A stretch of 64,000 nucleotides of DNA. It comes from Agriotes lineatus. Its lineage: Eukaryota > Arthropoda > Insecta > Coleoptera > Elateridae. Positions 57,050 to 64,000 of this stretch are shown one piece after another. The DNA lies in contig CALNHX010007695.1 in NCBI GenBank assembly GCA_940337035.1, positions 1 to 64,000 of the forward strand. Reading direction: 5' to 3'. The translations under genes and the position numbers were made by a program. Position 1 is the first letter of the stretch. Each line of letters starts with the position of its first letter. The notes beneath the pieces were generated by a model that searched no databases, was not told the origin of the DNA, and was given only the letters and a program-made list of their open reading frames with translations.

Positions 57050-58260
57050 ATTCTTAATTTTATTTATTTATTTATAAACAAAGGCCAGACAAGCAGTGAC
57101 TGATTTAACAGCCATCCAATAATAGGTCGGGGTTACATTAATATTAGTATAAATGTAGAAAGTAGAATGTAAATCATAGATAACAGTTACCTAGTTATTT
57201 TATGGTAGAATGATCGTCAATGGGCATTCAAGATTAATCCAAATAATAACGCGTTAATTGTTTTGACAATACTTTCAGTGGTATTGCACAAGTTCTAACT
57301 AGTCGAATAACATAGTACTGCATTGATTGTGCCAAAACAAAAATGACTTGCGAACTGGATAAGTTGGGATTTTTATATGAAATCGAGAAATAATCGAAAT
57401 GTCATTGTAATAATCTCTAATAAACTTTTGAAGTTCTTTGATATCTACTGTATTTCTTCTGTATTCCAAAGTCAACAGTTAAACTACGTCAGTTGTTTTC
57501 TATAGTTAATTTTTTCCTTTGTTCTAAAACAAACTATTCTTAGACTTTTGAATTGACTCAATTCGCTCTATGTGTATTTGGTAAAATTGATTTCAAATGA
57601 ATCTGTAATATTCTAAATGGGAGCGTGCATAGGCGAAGCGCGAAGCATAAGGTTTTTAGTGATTCTGTGTTTTGAAAGTTTTGTGTTACGCGGATTATAA
57701 ACACCCAACATTTTGTTAAAAGTAAAATCACTGCTCATAGTGATGCCTAGATCTCGTATGCTGGTTGCGCTGTTAAGAACTGTATTTTTAAATGTGTAGT
57801 GAAAAGTTATAATGGACACTTTTCAAAATTTCAAAACATTTTGTTTTTGCTACACCAGCCGTTCAAGTAATTGAGGTAATTTTAAAGATAATGCAGTCAC
57901 TGACTTAATTTCAGTAAAGAGTTTTAAGTATAGAACAGATATAAAAATTTGAAATTGAAGGTTAAATCCTCTATTATAGTACTAAATAGTGTACGGCCCA
58001 GATGGGATCCTTGAGGCACGCCCGAGACAGTTTCAATTCTTTCTGATTTGTACCAGTTGATCACTATACACTGTTTTCGTCCCCCAAATAAGATTGAAAC
58101 CAATTCAACAGTGTACCCGATATTCCAAAGCCTGCTAATTTTTGGATTAGTATTGAGTGATTAATTTAATCAAAGGCCTTAGAAAAATCGGTGTAAACTG
58201 TATCGACTTGAGATCTTCTACTTCGAACATTTGCTATAAATTCAGTCTAGTAGAGAAGAC
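57050..58260 (-). pseudogene. CR1/Jockey-superfamily LINE, RT to 3' end, minus strand
   Basis: The minus strand at 57950-58200 reads YTVELVSILFGGRKQCIVINWYKSERIETVSGVPQGSHLG in pieces (the SGVPQGSHLGP box is clear). At 57613-57819 it reads NTVLNSATSIRDLGITMSSD, the post-catalytic IRDLGI motif. TTTATTTATTTATAAAC at about 57060 is an AAATAA-type tail read from the other strand. The YADD region and most of the C-terminus are eroded. Confidence 0.7.
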
Positions 58261-59369
58261 TAGTCGACACTGATTTGGCAGGAGGAAAGTACCTAGGTCG
58301 CATAGTCTCAGAGAGATTGTCAAGGGAAAAAGTAAATAATAGACAAGACCGATAGGCCGTGGAATAAAAAGTGGGTAGGAAGAAAAGGGGTCTTATTATA
58401 AAAAAAATAGTACACTTACCTACTATAAACATTAGCATAAAAAAATACCCCGAAAGCCAATCGGCAATACACATTTAGGAAAACTTGGGAAATAGGGACA
58501 AACATATTTCTATTCTAAACCAATGTTGAGTATCAAATACTACTTTGTAGTAAGAAATATAGCTAGCACTATCCAAGTAGAAACCTGATTTCATTATAAA
58601 ATACATTCTATAAGCTGCTTCGGTACTATAGGAGGAAAATTTAAAAAAAAAACTTTTTTGAGAGCTACACATCCTCGTCCTTCTCTAAGTAGCATTGTTT
58701 GAACGGTTTTAGAAAATTCATAACTTTGTTCAGACGAAAATATCAAAGTTAAAATTTTTACTGTGGTTTGCCATTATGCAGGTGTACATTATTTGCTAAA
58801 ATTAGATTTTTATACAAAGCCCCACCAGAGATATCAACCCTGAAACTTTAAAAAAATTTAAAAATTTCATTTTTCAAAAATTTATAAAAAAAGAAGGAAA
58901 CATTTAGCAATGTTATTACTGTAGCTATGGCGAGTCCTCTATCAAACCTAATTGTAATAAAAAAATCAACTTTGAAATTTCACTCTTTCATTGAAATGTT
59001 AAGCTCTAAATAGTGGAATTTGTTTAATTTTGATACCAAGTTCTAGAGGCCATTGTCACTTATTAGGCTTAAAGTAAGTCTTTTAATGTAAAGCATCAAA
59101 ATTGAAAAGGAGAATTTGCTGAAGAAAATGGTTTTTGTTACAATGTTTTAGCACAATCCAGTCCAAAGATATTTAAGTTAACGCTAATGTCTCCAAAGTC
59201 AAAAATTGGCACGCATTGTTCAACGAAAATGGCCGCCGCATATAAGCGGGTTAGAATAAAAATAAAATAAGACCTGCTTTGAACTACCAACGCATAAGGG
59301 AATAACATATAATAAAAATCAAAAAATAAAAATTAGCCAAGCAACCAACAACATTTTAGTTGGATCACT
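58261..59369. other. No recognisable gene
   Basis: AT-rich; two minus frames of 65-75 residues (58247-58474, 58475-58672) have no motif. Confidence 0.4.
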
Positions 59370-59960
59370 TCATATGGATCGACCCTTATGCAAATTGTAA
59401 AAATCTAATGGCGTAAGATCCGGGCTTCTTGGCGGCCATCCTCCACGGCTTATAAGACGACCATCATAAAATTCTCTTAGATAATTAAAGGTTACATTGG
59501 CTGTGTGATGTGTAGCTCCATCCTGTTGAAAATATCCGTCGTTTAACTCATCGTCGTGTAATTGTTCGATAAACGGTTGTAAAATATTATTACATCTTTC
59601 TACATTTATTGTGTCCTGGAAAAAAATTGGACCAATAATTCGCCTTCCTGAGATAGTTGCCCATACTCCAACTTTGAGCGGGTGCAAGCTGGTTTCAACA
59701 TAAATGTGCAGTCTAACAGGCAATTATTGTTTAAATTCTCCATAAACCATTGGCAATATTGAATCCGTTGCCCAAAATCATGTGGAAACAGCTGTTGAAC
59801 TACCGATACCTTGTACGAGTGCAAATATAGATTTTCCGGGAGTGCTTTCCCGCAAGTTACATAAGAAATTCCTGTACAAAGAATAATTTTCGATAAATAA
59901 TACAGGTAATACCGTAGCAGTGCGTCATGTTAACTGTCAACCGACACTTCAATGACACGC
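59370..59960 (-). pseudogene. Mariner/DDE_3-type transposase fragment
   Basis: The minus frame 59723-59370 reads VGVWATISGRRIIGPIFF, YFQQDGATHHTA with the second catalytic Asp of the DDE triad, and GGWPPRSPDLTPLDFYN with the third. The preceding segment is in another frame (59824-59606: KVSVVQQLFPHDFGQRIQYC), so there is a frameshift near 59710. The first catalytic Asp and the DNA-binding domain are not readable. It belongs to the same superfamily as the copies at 2771-4063 and 36123-37343 but to a different family. Confidence 0.82.
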
Positions 59961-59982
59961 TTTCTAAGGGTCTGTTAAACGC

Positions 59983-60194
59983 TTTCTTATTAAATGAAAA
60001 GTACTTGTGTTCGTAGTTTAAATAAACACAACCAATAGGCATAACAAGTAATTATTTTCCGTGATAATATCGCTATTAAAAGTAATGGCAAGTTTGTTTA
60101 CAAAAACCTGAAAATAGAAACGGTCGAATGCAACTATGGTACTTTTGCCCGTTTAACTCGGCATGTAGTGTTTTGCATTATTATAGAGGTATGA
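59983..60194. repeat. Dispersed repeat, copy 2, adjoining the mariner transposase
   Basis: Partner of 55855-56057. Its position next to the 5' side of the transposase suggests it is the element's 5' non-coding end. Confidence 0.6.
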
Positions 60195-60289
60195 TAGTAC
60201 TAGCTGTTTAGCCCACCACATAGACGGTCTTTTCAATTAAAATAATGTTTGTATTTTAAAATTGAATTGTAACAAAACAATTACAGAAT

Positions 60290-60600
60290 AAATGTTTTTA
60301 TTGTCCTTAATATATTTTTACATTACAATTACGTTGATTCGTAAAGAAACAAACCTGCACCCCAAGGTGAAATTTTATTGCTAGTCAAATGCTTTACCCG
60401 GTCGGCTAAATAACGCTGCATAACGTATTTGATTATCATTGCGTTATGAAAATCCTGGTGACGACAGTGCCGATCATTGACAACCTTCCTATTACTGAAC
60501 ATCTGGCCTTTGTGCGTCTCGATCTCGATTCGAATAGAGTTACTAGCGTCTAAAGGCATTAACATCACTCCGGCCTACGCATATGTATTGGGATTTATAA
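60290..60600 (-). CDS. Possible terminal exon of an unidentified gene
   Basis: The minus frame from about 60600 to 60329 reads AGVMLMPLDASNSIRIEIET, then KGQMFSNRKVVNDRHCRHQD, VMQRYLADRVKHLTSNKI, and WGAGLFLYEST before TAA. The codon use looks less AT-biased than random frames nearby. An AATAAA is found about 40 bases after the stop (about 60294-60300, minus), and TATGCGTAG just upstream could be a splice acceptor. Coding-like sequence continues upstream of that TAG (VVVLNPISNGRILINPNTY). I recognise no family. It could be a host exon, a retrocopy or part of an unknown element. Confidence 0.35.
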
Positions 60601-61555
60601 GAATTCGGCCGTTAGAAATGGGGTTCAACACGACTACCTGAGCCCACCAATCTTCTGATATGGTGAAAATGATTGAAAAATAATAATTAGTTACAATGGA
60701 AACATACATTTTAAGCAATAATCGTCGAAAAATCTGTTCCGCTTCATTTTACGCTACTCTAGCTCAGAATCTATTTGACTTAGAGAAGAATTTTTCAAAT
60801 AAATGTTATTGAAAATGACGACTTTAATAAGAATAATAATAAGTATTTTGGGCGTATGATTATGAAGAACGTAGATATTCTCGAAAAATGGGATTTGCCG
60901 CCATTTGCTTCAAATGGCATCGTGAGCGACGTTTTCATTCCCCCTCCCATCAAAATACTGGTAATACTGATTAGAGCCGAGTTGTAAAACTTATCCAAAC
61001 ATTAAAACTCTGGGATTTAATGTCTCTGAAAATTACCTACTAGCCGTATTTTTCAGGTACAATTGTTTTGACTATTCCGAGCAAGCCCCTATTTATTTTA
61101 GTTTGTCTCACCTCTCACGCTGAGCTACTGGAATTCATGTTACATGTAGTAAACAAGGTTCCTCATGTAACGCTTTCACTATTTTACTATTTTTCTTGTA
61201 TATCTTTTTCAAATAATGACTGGAATGGAGGTCACGTTCTATGAAGTTCCAGGACGGAGAACTCGGAGATTCTGTTCCTGCGTGTTACTTTTTTATATAC
61301 ATTACCTTGAGAAAGTAGTAAACATATTTCTCCAAAAGTTTGTGACGTTAGCGTCGGCCGAAATTATTATTTTACACATTGGAATGCGTTCGAGTTTGGT
61401 CGCCGCCAAAACTTCGTCACAAATCAAGAAAAGCATCTCCAAAGCGCGTGGATTGAGATAAAGCGAAGAAACTATCGTTCTGCGCGGACATCGAGCAGTC
61501 GTCTTTCGGCGCATTCCTGCCCAAAATTCAGCACAGATTACGGCGATTGGTAACG
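60601..61555. other. No recognisable gene
   Basis: Short frames only (60795-60998 minus, 61216-61461 plus). No repeats shared with the rest of the window. Confidence 0.35.
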
Positions 61556-61567
61556 TATAAATAGGGG
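61556..61567 (+). promoter_or_regulatory. Candidate TATA box
   Basis: TATAAATAGGGG is a strong match to the core TATA motif, in a GC-richer block. No initiator is certain. It could belong to a host gene or to an LTR (see 62563-62574). Confidence 0.4.
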
Positions 61568-61712
61568 TATCGTACGTTGTGAGAGAAACTTGCGTCCAGC
61601 GATCCGAACCAGCTTCCCGTTTTGGCCCCTCTGGGGTCCAAGCCCTGATCCTGCCCGAAACACTAATTTTTCCTGTGACCTGCCCTCCCTGGAAAAAATC
61701 CGAATCCCGACC

Positions 61713-61870
61713 GTAACTTAAACGTGGCTAGCTGTATTTATGCGCCTATTAGGTTACCAACCTTCTGCCCCCTCGAAGCCGTTTCCGATTGTAGGTTAAA
61801 CGTGGCTCGCTGTATTTAAGCGCCAGTTAGGTTACGATTCCCTGGAGACCGTTTCCCAAAACTCACTAAA
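61713..61870. repeat. Two ~79-bp direct repeats
   Basis: TTAAACGTGGCTAGCTGTAT at 61718 recurs with one change at 61796; GTTAGGTTAC-like and CCGTTTCC phrases follow in each unit. Such duplicated blocks are common in LTR U3 regions and in promoters. Confidence 0.7.
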
Positions 61871-62309
61871 TTTTCCGGAATACAAACTCAGAGTTTCACT
61901 CACCTTGTAGGAAACAAATTACATACGGTTAGAAATCTATCTGCAGTTACCTCAAATCTTGGTACACCAGAACATAGAAGTAATTCTTAAAGCTTAAAGG
62001 GGTTTTTCTCATCTTGTGTAACGTAGTTAACTAGCTCCCAGTTACTCTCTGGAATGCCCCTTGTATTTAATTAAACGCTTCAGAAACGTAAACTTAGTTT
62101 GGAGGATATTACAATACCGGCACATAGAATACTTAGATCCGCTGTTTTTTCACTTGTTAAATAAATTTCGGGGGCACTGCAGTATAGTTAACGAGACGGG
62201 CTTACGTCCCGCACAGACATCAATCACAGCGTTTACAACACCCCCGAGATAAACGAAGTTCTAACCCTTTTTATTGTACATATTAAAATGTAAACAAACT
62301 TAACCTCGT

Positions 62310-62410
62310 ATTCTTGTGTTTCCAGCTTTAGCCGTCAGAGAACGCCCTCGCCGACTATGATCTTCACCGTCGTAAAATCGAAACGACACGATCACAGAAG
62401 TAAAGTGAGT
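62310..62410 (+). other. Candidate small exon bounded by splice-like sites
   Basis: CTTGTGTTTCCAG (ending about 62325) resembles an acceptor and AAAGTGAGT at about 62402 a donor. Between them ATG (about 62357) opens MIFTVVKSKRHDHRSK, which would be cut by the donor. Weak evidence; no family recognised. Confidence 0.2.
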
Positions 62411-62562
62411 TGCCTAACCCAGTAGGCGCTTACCAGCCCGTTGGATACATTGAAATACATGAAATATTTTATTTATTATTTTGAACTGTAAATAGGTATA
62501 TAAAATAAACCTCTTTATGTTATGTGTACTTGATTATATACTTGAGAAAGTAAATTGAACCC

Positions 62563-62574
62563 TGGCATCAGAGC
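62563..62574 (+). promoter_or_regulatory. Candidate Ty1/copia primer-binding site
   Basis: TGGCATCAGAGC differs by one base from TGGTATCAGAGC, the initiator-Met tRNA half-site used by copia elements. Just upstream, TATAAAATAAACC (about 62499-62512) looks like an LTR poly(A) signal region. No copia coding sequence follows, so at most this is an LTR and leader relic. Confidence 0.4.
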
Positions 62575-64000
62575 TGCCCGTTAGCAAAAGTCTTAGTAGA
62601 AAATTGACTGTGTTAATTAATTGATCCAGAAAAAAATTGAGCAGGAATTAATAAGTTAATACCGTTACAAGTTGAATGTAAAGAATTACTTTCTACTAAT
62701 CCCACCCTTAATATAACATATATTTATTTTTTTAAACGCTGTCGTAGTATCTCTAAAATATATTAGACCATATAGATCGGATACTAAGTAGTAAAACAAT
62801 TGCACTATGGCATTAAAACAAAATCTTACGAATTTGCAATGTTCATAAATTGATCGACATATAGGTGCAAATGATGTCCGGTTCGGATTGGCACATTATT
62901 TACCTTACGATGTGGAATTAAGAATAAAATTCCAGCTGCCCTCTTTCTTCTTACCAAGGATTTATAATGTAAATAATATTCATAACAGAATAATCCTAAA
63001 ACATATACATCGTGACTTGAAATTGCCGTATTGCGTAGCAAAATTTGCCAGCTAGTTCTTGAAAAAACTGTGGGTGCTAGAGAACGCTACTAGAAGATCT
63101 CGAGATGTAGTAGTAAACCCCAAACCACTTAAAGCCCTCAAAAACAAAATAAAAACAAGCAGACATTGTTTAAACCCACAGTAGGTATTTATTCACCAAT
63201 GCTTAATTAGAACGTATAATTAAATATTTACAGAAACAATCAATTAATGTCGTAATTCTTTAAATTAAAAAAACAGCCACGTGCGAAAACGATCAACCAA
63301 AGCCAATAATCGTTAACATGTAGATAAACATGAAACTCATAAAATCAAAAAGGCTTTGATAATCTTCGCAGATATTATATACTAAAGTTATTGTTAGTAC
63401 ATTAGTGTAATAAAATAAAACTGAAAGAACATCTCCAAAATATGTTATGTCGCAAAAAGTAGTACGAAGAATCAATTTTTCCAAAATGAAAACAGGAAAT
63501 CAATCCCGCTGTACCGGGTGACAATGAGACTAGGGCCATGCTTATATCTTCTTTATTTATGAATCGCTTTGGATAAAATTTTATACCAAGATACTAGACA
63601 TAATTTCTGATTGGCCGATAAATATAGTCAAAATGGCTGACTTCCGGTTTTACCGGTAATTATATCAACTTTAATATATTTTATGTTTTTCTGAATCTAC
63701 GAGTCAAACTACATATAATAGTCTTTCCAAATTTCAATTTTTGTAAACTACAATTTTTTTTTAAATTTTTATTTTTTACCATAGAAGGCCTTAACTTGGA
63801 AAAATATATTTTAATTGACTCTATCAACTCTTAATAATAGCTATTTTATCAAAAAGGTCAATAACAAACCTTTAATAAAAGAATATAATTTGCTAAACTT
63901 GTTTTTAAAAAAAGTCACTTTTTTTAAATGGCACCTGCTAAGGCCCATCTTGCCATTAGATAAAAAATGTAATTACCAATCTAAGGATATGTATCATGCA
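62575..64000. other. AT-rich end of window, no supported gene
   Basis: A minus frame of 71 residues (62826-63041) reads VLGLFCYEYYLHYKSLVRRK and has no recognised motif. From about 63510, TACCGGGTGACAATGAGAC followed by CCGGTTTTACCGG (about 63645) resembles the start of a MITE-type element; its other end is not identifiable in the window. Confidence 0.35.

Overview
The window looks like nuclear DNA of an insect, possibly a beetle. It is AT-rich, with no bacterial-style gene packing, no rRNA, no CRISPR and no convincing complete host gene. Nearly everything recognisable is mobile-element DNA in several layers. The elements are non-LTR retrotransposons (Jockey, RTE, R1 and CR1-like types plus a fourth type resembling proteins labelled F52C9.6-like), a Penelope-like element, a Ty3/gypsy element, mariner-superfamily, piggyBac and hAT DNA transposons, and short non-autonomous or palindromic elements. 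Family assignments come from translated motifs recognised by eye, not from a search.

Layout. 1-637 is a 63-bp minisatellite that runs off the left edge. 2771-4063 is a dead mariner. 4985-10480 is a minus-strand Jockey element split by a 5'-truncated RTE (6688-9198) with a 12-bp target duplication. 10540-18560 holds LINE debris: a CR1-like copy lacking its RT, an RTE scrap and a broken-up F52C9.6-like LINE. 20931-27605 is a plus-strand R1-type LINE whose ORF2 is interrupted by a ~2-kb LTR-like repeat, repeated at 32984-34989 beside a piggyBac relic. 27610-29880 holds two LINE endonuclease/RT pieces head to head.

34995-42040 is one plus-strand LINE interrupted three times: by a short repeat (35399-35769), by a mariner-derived inverted-repeat structure (36013-37454) and by a 4-kb hAT (37632-41680) with visible target duplication. 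43005-48245 is a minus-strand LINE tail carrying a young non-autonomous gypsy element (43190-47959) with near-identical 1,163-bp LTRs.

49215-53004 is rich in palindromes. At 53356-53722 a Penelope-like RT is interrupted by a 367-bp insert bounded by a 15-bp target duplication. The insert has a tRNA-like core between two perfect 120-bp inverted arms, and is the most unusual object in the window. 54467-60194 holds a second hAT relic, a CR1-like tail and a third mariner-type transposase.

The last ~3.8 kb has few recognisable repeats. It includes one possible terminal exon (60329-60600, minus) and a promoter-like or LTR-like block (61556-62574). The features do not form a pathway. They record repeated insertion into older elements, and the insertion order can be read from the target duplications.
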